Shown: positions 8,002 to 16,282 of the stretch, in pieces
Position numbering within the stretch: the first letter of the stretch is position 1
Layout: each line of letters opens with the position of its first letter
Source: UBA7672 sp030824255
Lineage (GTDB): Bacteria > Pseudomonadota > Alphaproteobacteria > Caulobacterales > Hyphomonadaceae
DNA length: 64,000 nucleotides
Assembly (NCBI GenBank): GCA_942493305.1
Contig: OW818686.1
Coordinates: 310,001-374,000, forward strand
Direction: 5' to 3'
Translations under genes and position numbers: made by a program
The notes under the pieces: generated by a model
What the model saw: the letters and a program-made list of their open reading frames with translations, nothing else
What the model was told of the DNA's origin: nothing
Database searches by the model: none

Positions 8002-10662
8002 CTGGCCGCCAGAGATAATCAGCGTATCCGGGCCATTCTCGGCCCCACCAACACCGGCAAGACACACTTGGCCGTGGAGCGGATGCTTGCGCACGGCACG
8101 GGGATGATCGGCCTGCCGCTGCGCCTGCTGGCGCGCGAGATCTACGACAAGATGGTCAAGCAGAAGGGCGAGAAGGCCTGCGCGCTCATCACGGGGGAGG
8201 AGCGGATCAAGCCGCCGGGCGCGCGCTATTTCGCCTGCACGGTCGAGGCGATGCCCGTTTCCGAAGGCGCGGATTTCATCGCCATCGACGAGATCCAGCT
8301 GGCACAGGACCCGGACCGCGGCCACGTCTTCACCGACCGCATCCTGCATGCCCGTGGCCGCCACGAAACCATGCTGCTCGGCGCCGACACCATGCGCCCT
8401 GCCCTCGAGCGTCTCGACCTCGACATTGATGGCGAACGCCGCGAGCGCTTCTCGCAGCTCAGCTATGCCGGACCGATGAAGATCACCAAGCTGCCCAAAC
8501 GCTCGGCGATTGTCGCGTTCTCATCCGAAGAGGTCTACGCCATTGCTGAGCTGCTGAAGCGCCAGCGCGGCGGCTGCGCCGTGATCATGGGCGCGCTCAG
8601 CCCCCGCACGCGCAACGCACAGGTGGAGCTCTACCAGAGCGGCGAGGTCGACTACATCGTCGCCACTGACGCCATCGGCATGGGCCTCAACCTCGACGTG
8701 GGTCACATCGCGTTCGCCTCGCGCCGGAAGTTCGACGGCCGCCAGCGCCGCCCCCTTCGCGCCGACGAGCTGGCGCAGATCGCGGGACGCGCCGGCCGTT
8801 TCCGCGATGACGGCTCGTTCGGAGAGACAGCCGACTGCGAAACACTGGACGAGGAAACCGTCGAGCGCATCGTCAATCACCATTTCGAGCCGGTCGATTT
8901 CCTCAACTGGCGCAATTCAAACCTCGACTGGTCAAGCATTGATGGACTGCTGCGGTCGTTGCGCCGGTCATCGCCGGACGTGATCCTGCGCCGCGCGCCC
9001 GAGGCGCTGGACGAGACGACGCTGGCCTCGCTGGCCCAGGACGAGGATGTGCGCCGCGCCGCGCGCACGCACGCACACGTGCGCCGGCTATGGGATCTCT
9101 GCACCCTGCCCGACTTCCGCAAGTACGGGCCGGACGCCCACATGAAACTGGTGCAAAACATTGTCGAAAAGCTGATCGAGCCGGATGCACGCATCGGTGA
9201 CGAGTGGATGTTCCAGCAAGTGGAGCGCCTCGATCGCACCGAGGGCGAGATCGATAACCTGCAGCATCGCCTCGCCGAAATCCGCACCTGGACCTACGCC
9301 GCCAACCGGGGCGACTGGCTGCTCAATGCCGAGACATGGCGCGGACGCACGCGCGAGATCGAGGACAGGCTGTCGGATGCGCTGCACCAGGCGCTGATGA
9401 ACCGCTTCGTCGATCGCCGTACATCGGCGTTGCTGAAGCATCTGAATTCGGAAGAGGACGCTCCCGCCGAGATCGGCCCCACTGGCGAGGTTCTCGTCGG
9501 CGGCCATGCGGTCGGCCGCCTCGAAGGCCTCGTCTTCCACGCCGAAGCGGCTGGCGAAACACTGGCCGGCCGTGCGCTGCGTGGGGCCGCGCTCAAGGCG
9601 CTACGCCCCATCATCGAGCGGCGACTCGCGATCATCTCGCAAGCCCCTGACACGGATCTGGCCTTCGACGCCGTGCAGGCCGCGATCATCCACGACAGCT
9701 ATCCCGTCGCGAAACTGGTCGCTGGCGCGGACTGGCACGCGCCGCGCGTCGAACTGATCGGCGCCCGCGATGCATCGGCGGCAGACCGCGATGCTGCACT
9801 TGAGCGTCTGACACGCTGGTTTGCCGATCATGCGAAGACACAGCTCACCGCGCTTCATGCCCTGCGTGAGACTCTCGATGGCAAGGACCTGCGCGGCGCG
9901 GCGCGGGGCGCGGCCTACCAGCTGCTGGAGACCGGCGCGGCGTTCGACCGGCGCAATGCGGGACCAGCCTTCCAGCTCTCCGGCGAAGATCGCGCCATGC
10001 TGGCCGCAACGGGTGTGAAATCCGGCCGCGTTGCGGTCTGGCTGCCCGGCCTGCTGAAGCCCGCCGCCGCCCGCCTCGCGCTGGCGCTGCGCGCCGTCCA
10101 TTCCGGCAAAGCCGCGCCGGAGGCGCCGACGCAATCCTCCTTCCCGCTGAAGGATCAGGCGTGGACCGATGCGATGCTCCACACCGCAGGCTATCTCCGC
10201 CTCGGCCCCCGCGCCGTTCGCGCCGACCTCGCCGAGCGTCTGGCTGGGTCTCTTTCGCAGATCCGTCGCGGGTCGGAGACGTCCGCCTTCGCTGTGCCGC
10301 CGGAACTCGCCGCACAGGTCGGCTGCCCGCAAGCAGACTTTCCAGCGATCCTGCGCGCCGTGGGCCTCAAGCCCGCCGAGAAGGACAAGGAAACCGGCGG
10401 CGTGAAGCTCTGGCGTTTCCCCGCCAACCGTACGGCTCCGCCGGAGTCCAAGCCCGCTGACGCCAAAGCGGCAGAACCCAGGACGGCCGACGCAAGACCT
10501 GCAAAGCCTCCGCCGCCCCGCCCCTTGCCAACAGGTCCCTTCGCGGCGCTGGCGGACCTCATCATCATGCAGCCGCCCCAACGGCCTGCCCATCCGCAGA
10601 AACGGCGCCGCCGCAACCGGCGCCCCCAGACCGCAGCGGCGGCGCCGAAGGCTGCGTCATGA
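8002..10662 (+). CDS. Suv3-like DEAD/DEAH-box RNA helicase, probable CTG start
   Basis: An SF2 helicase of the type related to mitochondrial Suv3. It has Walker A GPTNTGKTH, the Walker B variant IDEIQLAQDPDRG, LLGADTMRP, IVAFSSEEVY, VATDAIGMGLNLDVGHIAF and the QIAGRAGRF arginine-finger motif. A long C-terminal half and a basic Pro/Ala-rich tail (QKRRRRNRR) follow. The first ATG/GTG/TTG in frame (TTG 8068) lies after the Walker A lysine, so the true start must be upstream. The CTG at 8002 has GGAG eight bases before it and gives an N-terminus of usual length (Walker A at residues 14-21, about 886 residues in total). The stop overlaps the S4 gene start by 4 bases. Gene identity is secure; the start is inferred. 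Confidence 0.88.
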   Translation: MAARDNQRIRAILGPTNTGKTHLAVERMLAHGTGMIGLPLRLLAREIYDKMVKQKGEKACALITGEERIKPPGARYFACTVEAMPVSEGADFIAIDEIQLAQDPDRGHVFTDRILHARGRHETMLLGADTMRPALERLDLDIDGERRERFSQLSYAGPMKITKLPKRSAIVAFSSEEVYAIAELLKRQRGGCAVIMGALSPRTRNAQVELYQSGEVDYIVATDAIGMGLNLDVGHIAFASRRKFDGRQRRPLRADELAQIAGRAGRFRDDGSFGETADCETLDEETVERIVNHHFEPVDFLNWRNSNLDWSSIDGLLRSLRRSSPDVILRRAPEALDETTLASLAQDEDVRRAARTHAHVRRLWDLCTLPDFRKYGPDAHMKLVQNIVEKLIEPDARIGDEWMFQQVERLDRTEGEIDNLQHRLAEIRTWTYAANRGDWLLNAETWRGRTREIEDRLSDALHQALMNRFVDRRTSALLKHLNSEEDAPAEIGPTGEVLVGGHAVGRLEGLVFHAEAAGETLAGRALRGAALKALRPIIERRLAIISQAPDTDLAFDAVQAAIIHDSYPVAKLVAGADWHAPRVELIGARDASAADRDAALERLTRWFADHAKTQLTALHALRETLDGKDLRGAARGAAYQLLETGAAFDRRNAGPAFQLSGEDRAMLAATGVKSGRVAVWLPGLLKPAAARLALALRAVHSGKAAPEAPTQSSFPLKDQAWTDAMLHTAGYLRLGPRAVRADLAERLAGSLSQIRRGSETSAFAVPPELAAQVGCPQADFPAILRAVGLKPAEKDKETGGVKLWRFPANRTAPPESKPADAKAAEPRTADARPAKPPPPRPLPTGPFAALADLIIMQPPQRPAHPQKRRRRNRRPQTAAAAPKAAS

Positions 10663-10940
10663 CCGAGGAGCGCATGCGCCTCGACGTGTTCCTGTGGCGC
10701 GCGCGCTTCTTCAAGACGCGCACATCCGCGACTGACGCCATCGAGAGAAAAGGCGCACGTGTCGAGCGTGATGGGCAGGTGCGTCGCATCGACAAACCGG
10801 CAACGTCCGTCGAGGCTGGCGATATCCTCGCTTTCAATGCGCCGTCAGGCGCAAAGCTGGTGCGGATTGTGTCCTTGCCCGCGCGCCGCGGGCCGCCCGC
10901 CGAGGCCGCGCTATGTTATGAGGCGCTCGGGGAGACCTGA
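10659..10940 (+). CDS. S4-domain RNA-binding protein (Hsp15-like)
   Basis: 93 residues, essentially one S4 domain: MRLDVFLWRARFFKTRTSATDAIERKGARVERDGQVRRIDKPATSVEAGDIL matches the alpha-L RNA-binding fold of Hsp15/YrfH proteins, which bind stalled 50S subunits with nascent chains. Its ATG overlaps the helicase stop (ATGA), so the two are translationally coupled. This suggests joint work on structured RNA or ribosomes. The acidic C-terminal tail is short and non-conserved. Confidence 0.9.
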   Translation: MTEERMRLDVFLWRARFFKTRTSATDAIERKGARVERDGQVRRIDKPATSVEAGDILAFNAPSGAKLVRIVSLPARRGPPAEAALCYEALGET

Positions 10941-10954
10941 TCGAGGAGCGTCGC

Positions 10955-11479
10955 GTGACAGACAAGGCCAGCCTGCCCGGCGCGATTGCTGAAACCCTTG
11001 CCGCGCTGCGCCGCCTGCCCGACCTTCGGGCAGCCCTTGAGGCGCTGGCGCTCTTCGTGCTGATGATCCTGGCGGGGGCGTGGGCGACGCAGGCTGGCGT
11101 GCTGCAACTCGATCCCGCGCCGCGCGCCGAGATTTCGGGACTGTGGCTGTCGGTCTTCCTGTTCCCCGCGCTGGCAGAGGAACTGGTCTTCCGGGGCTGG
11201 CTGCCGCGTGGAGCGGCGGTGGCCGCTATCGCCTCCTTCGTCGCCTATGTCGCCTGGCACCCGATCCAGTCCCTGCTTGGCCTGCCCTTCGCCCGGCCCG
11301 AATTCCGCGATCCCGGCTTCCTGATGCTGGTGGCCTGCCTGGGTTTTGTGTGCACGCTCACCCGCGTCCGGTCCGGCTCCATCTGGCCGGGGGTGATCAT
11401 CCATTGGGGGGTGGTGGTGGCCTGGCTTGCCCTGTTTGGCGGCGACCCCGCGACAGCAGGTCCCATTCAGCGGCCCTGA
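10955..11479 (+). CDS. CPBP-family intramembrane glutamic protease (Abi/CAAX-like)
   Basis: A 174-residue integral membrane protein with about four helices. It has the CPBP motifs EELVFRGWL (the paired glutamates and the arginine), then WHPIQSL and a late GVIIHWGVVVAW histidine. The start is GTG at 10955 with GAGGAGCG upstream, 14 bases after the S4 gene, so it is probably in the same operon. Family members process or protect membrane substrates; the substrate here is unknown. Confidence 0.82.
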   Translation: MTDKASLPGAIAETLAALRRLPDLRAALEALALFVLMILAGAWATQAGVLQLDPAPRAEISGLWLSVFLFPALAEELVFRGWLPRGAAVAAIASFVAYVAWHPIQSLLGLPFARPEFRDPGFLMLVACLGFVCTLTRVRSGSIWPGVIIHWGVVVAWLALFGGDPATAGPIQRP

Positions 11480-11559
11480 ACAACCGGTTCAATTGACTTT
11501 AACGGCCTGAGGCCACACATCGCGGCGCTAGCAGAGACGCCTCCCGTACAGGCCTGAAC

Positions 11560-11901
11560 ATGACCTACATCGTCACCGACGCCTGCATCCGGTGCAAATA
11601 CATGGACTGCATCGAAGTGTGTCCGGTGGACTGCTTCTACGAAGGCGAGAACTTCCTGGTGATCCACCCGGAAGAATGCATCGATTGCGGCGTCTGCCAG
11701 CCGGAATGCCCCGTGGAAGCCATCGTCCCGGACACGGAAGATGATGCGGACGGCAAATGGCTGAAGCTGAATACCGAATACGCGAAGGTCTGGCCCAACA
11801 TTACAACCAAGGGGACGCCCCCCGAGGACCGTGACGATTACGCTAAGGTTAAGGGAAAGCTGGCGACCCTGTTCTCAACCAAACCGGGTACCGGAATCTG
11901 A
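11560..11901 (+). CDS. fdxA: 7Fe ferredoxin FdxA ([3Fe-4S][4Fe-4S])
   Basis: Small electron carrier of 113 residues. The cysteines at 9, 12, 17, 21, 25, 40, 43, 46 and 50 match, shifted by one, the pattern of Azotobacter ferredoxin I, so one 3Fe-4S and one 4Fe-4S cluster are expected. The C-terminal extension (WLKLNTEYAKVWPNITTKGTPPEDRDDYAKV) is that of proteobacterial FdxA. It lies between the CPBP protease and carD, a neighbourhood I recognise from other alphaproteobacteria. Confidence 0.95.
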   Translation: MTYIVTDACIRCKYMDCIEVCPVDCFYEGENFLVIHPEECIDCGVCQPECPVEAIVPDTEDDADGKWLKLNTEYAKVWPNITTKGTPPEDRDDYAKVKGKLATLFSTKPGTGI

Positions 11902-12115
11902 GGCGAAATGCCGCTATACCCTAGGTAAGCTGGGCAATTTTCAAGCGGCTCGCTGCAGCAACGAGTTGAAATTTCTTACAATTGTGCTAAGCCCTTCCTC
12001 GTCGCCGACGGGCGAAACCAGAAACGCATCAGGCCACGATCACATGCCGCACACCCTTGGGTGAGCGCAACTGGGTTCGTGACACTATTTGCGGGTACAT
12101 TGAGGTGATCGAAGC

Positions 12116-12640
12116 ATGACGAAGAAGCAGCCGGCAAAACTCGTCGAGGGACTGTTTAACGTTGGTCAGCACGTTGTCTACCCTGCTCACGGTGTAGGCC
12201 GTGTGACAGGTGTGGAAACGCAGCAAGTGGCCGGCATGAAGCTGGAAGTGTTCGTGGTCGCCTTCGAGCAGGACAAGTTGATCCTGCGCGTTCCGGTCGC
12301 CAAGGCCGCGTCCTCTGGCATGCGCGCCCTCGCCTCCACCCGTATCGTTGGCGATGCCCTCAAGACCCTTGGCGGCCGCGCGCGCATCAAGCGCACGATG
12401 TGGTCGCGTCGCGCCCAGGAATACGAAGCCAAGATCAACTCGGGCAACCTCATCCAGATCGCGGAAGTTGTCCGCGACCTGCACCGCGCCGGCGACCAGC
12501 CGGACCAGTCCTATTCGGAGCGCCAGCTCTATGAATCGGCGCTGGACCGCATGGCCCGCGAACTCGCGGCTGTTGAAAACATCAAGCACGCCGAAGCGGT
12601 GGAGAAGCTCTCCAAGTCGCTCGCCAAGCGCGCTGCCTGA
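12116..12640 (+). CDS. carD: CarD/CdnL-family RNA polymerase-binding regulator
   Basis: 174 residues. The N-terminal Tudor-like RNA polymerase interaction domain (FNVGQHVVYPAHGVGRVTGVETQQVAGMKLEVFVVAFEQDKLILRVPV) is followed by a helical DNA-contacting domain containing MWSRRAQEYEAKINSGNLIQIAEVVRDLHR. Proteins of this family stabilise the promoter open complex, notably at rRNA promoters; the Caulobacter member is CdnL. A good intrinsic terminator follows at 12662. Confidence 0.95.
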   Translation: MTKKQPAKLVEGLFNVGQHVVYPAHGVGRVTGVETQQVAGMKLEVFVVAFEQDKLILRVPVAKAASSGMRALASTRIVGDALKTLGGRARIKRTMWSRRAQEYEAKINSGNLIQIAEVVRDLHRAGDQPDQSYSERQLYESALDRMARELAAVENIKHAEAVEKLSKSLAKRAA

Positions 12641-12661
12641 TCGTCTCACACCTGAAACTTG

Positions 12662-12693
12662 AAAGGGCCGCCCATCGGGCGGCCCTTTTGTTT
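12662..12693 (+). terminator. intrinsic terminator after carD
   Basis: A 12-bp stem (AAAGGGCCGCCC pairing with 12677-12688) with a 3-base loop, running into TTTTGTTTT. It lies 22 bases after the carD stop. Confidence 0.92.
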
Positions 12694-12962
12694 TGCGCTC
12701 AGGCAGCCTTCCGCAGCGGAAAGATGCAAAAGCAAGAAAATATTCATTCGCCGCTGACGCATTGCTTCGATTTAAGATTCTCGGCGCAGGCGAACGCTTG
12801 GTCGTTGTCCCTTCGAATCATTAACGTGACTCCCTGCACAGCAAGGAACAAAATTCAAGTATGAGGCGAGGCCTGTTGATAGCTGCTCGCTTCTCGAATT
12901 CGCTCGCAGCACGGCTGTAATAAAAGTCCGGCTGCGGGTGTTTGGCCGGGGGGCAATTCAAG

Positions 12963-13589
12963 ATGAAGTACGAACAGAAGCGAGTTCTGGCGCGCACGTC
13001 ATTCGCGTTCGGTGAGACTGAACTTCGATATACCTTCCGCTACGGCGCGGCCGCCGAGGAATCCTCTTTCGATTACTTCGAAGTCTCCAAAGGGCGAAAG
13101 CATACTGCCGTGCGCGACTGGTCGCGCTTCCAGCTTGGCATGTTGCTGGCGCTGTCGGGAGCGGTGGCAATTGCCGCCCAGGCGCGACTGATCGGCTTCG
13201 ATGCGCTGTCGCTGCTCTGGCTGACGCCGGGCGCCGTCCTGCTGGCCCTGTTCTCGTTTGCCCAGACGCACTTCGTGGTCCTCCAGGCGGCCGGAAACCC
13301 GGTCTGGATCATCGACGACAAATCCGCCCATTCAATCGTGGCCGAGATCGACCGCCGCCGCCGGGACAGGCTCGCCGATCTCTATGGGGCATTGAATCTT
13401 GCCAACGAGCCCTATCTGGAAGTCCGGAAGATCGAATGGCTTGTCGCCGAATCCGTGTTCACGCGCGATGAAGCGAACAACCAGATCGCCCGCGTGAACG
13501 CCGCCGTCGCCGCCAAGGCCATGGTTATCGAGGAAGCCGCTGAAGCGGACTCCTTCGGAATGTTCGCCCGCGAGGCCATCGCCATCTGA
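12963..13589 (+). CDS. unknown membrane protein with two central helices
   Basis: About 208 residues, not recognised. The N-terminal 55 residues are soluble and strand-rich (VLARTSFAFGETELRYTFRYG). Two hydrophobic segments follow (FQLGMLLALSGAVAIAA and LLWLTPGAVLLALFSF), then a soluble C-terminal half (SIVAEIDRRRRDRLADLYGALN...RKIEWLVAESVFTRDEANNQI). The start at 12963 is preferred over 12942 because the seven residues between them look non-coding; the Shine-Dalgarno is weak. The roughly 270 bases upstream are AT-richer than the surroundings, with no other gene. It sits between carD and the sigma factor. Confidence 0.65.
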   Translation: MKYEQKRVLARTSFAFGETELRYTFRYGAAAEESSFDYFEVSKGRKHTAVRDWSRFQLGMLLALSGAVAIAAQARLIGFDALSLLWLTPGAVLLALFSFAQTHFVVLQAAGNPVWIIDDKSAHSIVAEIDRRRRDRLADLYGALNLANEPYLEVRKIEWLVAESVFTRDEANNQIARVNAAVAAKAMVIEEAAEADSFGMFAREAIAI

Positions 13590-13763
13590 TCTTGCCGGCG
13601 CGCGCACACTCGCCCGCCATCTAGAGATTTCGCGCCCTCCGGATTTTGTCCGGGGGCGCAGGAACCATTTACCTTGCCGCGAATTTCTTTCCGCAGGACG
13701 TGGGTCTGCCTGCTTTCTCACGTGCACGCTCTGGCCGCCCGCCTGGCCTACGGGAGAATTTGC

Positions 13764-14651
13764 ATGACGATTTCCGAAACCGGCCACAGCACTGCAGACA
13801 AGCGATTTCTGAATCGCGCGATGTCGGCCCCCCTGCTCGAGCGCGATCACGAACTGGATCTTGCACGCCGCTGGCGCGATCATGGCGACCAACGCGCGCT
13901 GCATGAACTCTGCACCGCCTACATGCGCCTTGTCGTCGCCATCGCCGCCCGCTTTCGCACCTACGGTCTGCCCATGTCGGATCTGGTTCAGGAGGGCAAT
14001 GTTGGCCTCATGCTGGCCGCCTCGCGCTTCGAGCCCGAGCGTGAACTGCGCTTCTCCACCTACGCCACCTGGTGGATCCGCTCTTGCGTGCAGGACTACA
14101 TCCTGCGGAACTGGTCGATCGTTCGTACCGGGACCACCGCCGCGCAGAAATCCCTTTTCTTCAATCTGCGCCGCCTCCGCGCGCTGCTGCGTGACCCAAG
14201 CGATGGCGGCCTCTCGCTCGAGAACCGGGCGCGCGTCGCCCAGACATTGCGCGTCGGCCAGGCCGATGTTGACCACATGGTCTCGCGCCTCTCTGCCGGC
14301 GACCGCTCGCTCAATGCCCCCATCGGCGAAGATGGCGACGCCGAGTGGCAGGACCTGCTGCCGGACAGCGGCCCTCAACCGGAAGACGCCATGATGCTGA
14401 CGCGCGATCGGGAGACGCGCCACGCTTGGCTGGCTCAGGCGCTGTCGGGCCTCACGGATCGTGAGAAGATGATCATCCGCGAACGTCGCCTTGTCGAAGA
14501 AGGCGTCACGCTGGAATCGCTTGGCCAGAAACTCGGCGTCTCGAAAGAGCGCGTGCGTCAGATCGAGCATCAGGCGATGCGCAAGCTCCGCTCGGCCCTC
14601 ACCTGCCTCGTGGGCGATCCGGAGGAATCCGGCCTCATCCCGTCGGTCTAG
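13764..14651 (+). CDS. rpoH: RpoH-type alternative sigma factor (sigma-32 family)
   Basis: A 295-residue sigma factor that should direct RNA polymerase to heat-shock or stress promoters. Region 2 is clear (LVVAIAARFRTYGLPMSDLVQEGNVGLMLAASRFEP, then RFSTYATWWIRSCVQDYILRNWSIVR). The RpoH box QKSLFFNLR lies at residues 128-136. Region 4 has LTDREKMIIRERRL and the helix-turn-helix SLGQKLGVSKERVRQIEHQAMRKLR. The start at 13764 has GGGAG seven bases upstream and gives the usual family length. The QKS form of the box suggests an RpoH2-like paralogue; that is inference. A hairpin (GCGCCC..GGGCGC, 13632-13659) lies upstream. Confidence 0.92.
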   Translation: MTISETGHSTADKRFLNRAMSAPLLERDHELDLARRWRDHGDQRALHELCTAYMRLVVAIAARFRTYGLPMSDLVQEGNVGLMLAASRFEPERELRFSTYATWWIRSCVQDYILRNWSIVRTGTTAAQKSLFFNLRRLRALLRDPSDGGLSLENRARVAQTLRVGQADVDHMVSRLSAGDRSLNAPIGEDGDAEWQDLLPDSGPQPEDAMMLTRDRETRHAWLAQALSGLTDREKMIIRERRLVEEGVTLESLGQKLGVSKERVRQIEHQAMRKLRSALTCLVGDPEESGLIPSV

Positions 14652-14654
14652 GGC

Positions 14655-15254
14655 TCACGCTTTCTTCTTGCCCTGCGGATAGATCGTTTCACCGCGTTCC
14701 AGCATCTCGACTAAGCTCGCAATCCGCTTTGCGCGGCCCGCTGGCGTCTTGAGATTGATTGTCCGGAATGTGAGCGCAAATCGGTTCTGCGCGGTCAGCG
14801 TGGCGTAGAACGCCTTTGCCTGTCGGCTTGCATTGATCGCCTTGAGCAGATCCTCAGGCGCATCCATCGTCGTGGCGTAGGCCGCGTCCCATCGGCCATC
14901 AGCCTTGGCCTTGTCGACATGGTGAAGTCCGTGAGGCGTCATCAGCCCCTCCTCAACCAGCCGCGCCACATTATCGCGATTGACCTGGCTCCAAAGGCTC
15001 TTCGGCCCCCGCCGCGTATAGCGTTGCACGAATGACTCGTCGTCCCACGACTTGCGGATCGCATCGATCCAGCCCCAGCACAGCACGACGTCGATGGCTT
15101 CAACCGCAGAGACCGTCGGCTTGCCGGTCGCCTTCTTGAAGATGCGGATCCATACCTCGTCCTGCTTGTCGTGGTTCGCCTTCAGCCATTTGTAGAAAGC
15201 GTCGCGCGTCTTGAACTCGCGCACCTTGCTGGGATCGACCACCACCGGCGCCAT
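14655..15254 (-). CDS. YdeI/OmpD-associated family protein
   Basis: 199 residues with the YdeI/bacteriocin-protection layout: FKTRDAFYKWLKANHDKQDEVWIRIFKKATGKPTVSAVEAIDVVLCWGWIDAIRKSWDDESFVQRYTRRGPKS at the N-terminus, and a C-terminal domain of the type RQAKAFYATLTAQNRFALTFRTINLKTPAGRAKRI. The biochemical role of the family is not established. Its stop lies 4 bases from the stop of the converging sigma factor gene. Confidence 0.82.
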   Translation of the reverse strand: MAPVVVDPSKVREFKTRDAFYKWLKANHDKQDEVWIRIFKKATGKPTVSAVEAIDVVLCWGWIDAIRKSWDDESFVQRYTRRGPKSLWSQVNRDNVARLVEEGLMTPHGLHHVDKAKADGRWDAAYATTMDAPEDLLKAINASRQAKAFYATLTAQNRFALTFRTINLKTPAGRAKRIASLVEMLERGETIYPQGKKKA

Positions 15255-15276
15255 AGGCCTCTCCTCTCCCCGCGTA

Positions 15277-16080
15277 TCACGCGACGACTTCCACCTGCGC
15301 CCAGTGCGTTACGCGGATCAGCGGCGCGCCGCCATCCTGCACGCCGCGCGTGTCGACACGTCCGCGCACACGCACGCGCGCGCCGTCGCCAATCTCGATA
15401 TCAGGCGGCCCCATGCGCTCGCCCACATCGAAGCGGATGCCGCCCGCCTCCAGATGCGCCTCCGCATCGCCCGCGCGCGCGCCCATCCTGCTCACCACGC
15501 CTTCAACGATCGCAAAGTTCGGCGCGGCCTGCAGATCGTCGAGCCCGCGCACGCGCCAATGCTTCTCCGCCCAGAGGCCGCGCTTCGCCGCGCGCGCCTC
15601 ATCCTCCAGCGCCAGCAGGCGCCGTGCGCGCATGGCATTGTCGGGATAGGTGCGCACGCGCGCTGCCCCCTGTCGCACGACAAGGCCGTTGAGCCACACC
15701 TCGCCGCCCACCTCATCGCGCGCGATCAGGTGGGCGATGGCGCGCTCGTAACGGTCGCGTGACAGCCCGCCATACCAGAGCTGCGCTTCACGCCCGAGCG
15801 CCGCGCGGGAAAGAACGTCACGCGCCTCCTCCGCCCCCGGTTCGCCCGCGCGCTCGCCATAACCCGCAGCCGGCGCCTCCACTTCGGCCAGCCGCACGCG
15901 CAGCCCCGTATCCAGCGCGACGATATCCCCGTCCATCACGCGCGAGATGCGGCCACGCTCCCCCTCGGCGAGATCACCCTGTCCTGAGCAACCGGCCGAA
16001 CAGCCAGCCGCGGCCAACCCCGCCAGCATGAAGCTGCGGCGCGACCACCCACCGTGAAATCCAGAAAACGCCCCCGCCAT
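15277..16080 (-). CDS. thermonuclease-like (SNase fold) lipoprotein
   Basis: About 267 residues. A twin-arginine-like signal (SRRSFMLAGLAAAGC) ends in a lipobox, then a staphylococcal-nuclease-like domain follows (GRISRVMDGDIVALDTGLRVRLAEVEAP, then RDRYERAIAHLIARD with the conserved arginine, and ARAAKRGLWAEKHWRV). A C-terminal OB-like extension contains RVRVRGRVDTRGVQ. The frame stays open through the neighbouring tRNA-Arg, so the longest reading is wrong; I place the start at 16080, preceded by GGAGGGG. The acidic pair of classic thermonuclease is only partly matched, so nuclease activity is uncertain. Confidence 0.72.
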   Translation of the reverse strand: MAGAFSGFHGGWSRRSFMLAGLAAAGCSAGCSGQGDLAEGERGRISRVMDGDIVALDTGLRVRLAEVEAPAAGYGERAGEPGAEEARDVLSRAALGREAQLWYGGLSRDRYERAIAHLIARDEVGGEVWLNGLVVRQGAARVRTYPDNAMRARRLLALEDEARAAKRGLWAEKHWRVRGLDDLQAAPNFAIVEGVVSRMGARAGDAEAHLEAGGIRFDVGERMGPPDIEIGDGARVRVRGRVDTRGVQDGGAPLIRVTHWAQVEVVA

Positions 16081-16170
16081 CGCCCCTCCGGCAGAGACCA
16101 TAGGCGCCGCAGAGCCCATCCGCCAAGCCGCTGGCGAAGTCCGAGGATTGCAGGCATAACGCCCCGCGCC

Positions 16171-16247
16171 GACTCCGTAGCTCAGCAGGATAGAGCATCG
16201 GTTTCCTAAACCGGAGGTCGCAGGTTCGAATCCTGCCGGGGTCGCCA
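16171..16247 (+). tRNA. tRNA-Arg (anticodon CCT)
   Basis: 77 bases including an encoded CCA. The acceptor stem GACTCCG pairs with CGGGGTC (one U-G). The D-arm is AGCTCAGCAGGATAGAGC, the anticodon stem-loop CGGTTTCCTAAACCG gives CCT (reads AGG), and the T-arm is CAGGTTCGAATCCTG. It is divergent from the thermonuclease-like gene. Confidence 0.97.
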
Positions 16248-16282
16248 ATTCGCTGCGTAGTTTAGCGGGATATGGAGCACCG

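Noticed and set aside
7795..8364. 189-codon minus-strand frame in the helicase upstream region
   Set aside because: Mostly antisense to helicase motifs and the intergenic region; no recognisable domain.
13632..13665. Hairpin plus GGAAC before rpoH as an EcfG-type (sigma ECF) promoter
   Set aside because: No CGTT-like -10 at the required spacing after GGAAC; the hairpin has a mismatch and no T-run.
13332..14570. 412-codon minus-strand frame
   Set aside because: Lies across the sigma factor and the 12963 gene in antisense; no motif, and the sigma-factor regions are clear on the plus strand.
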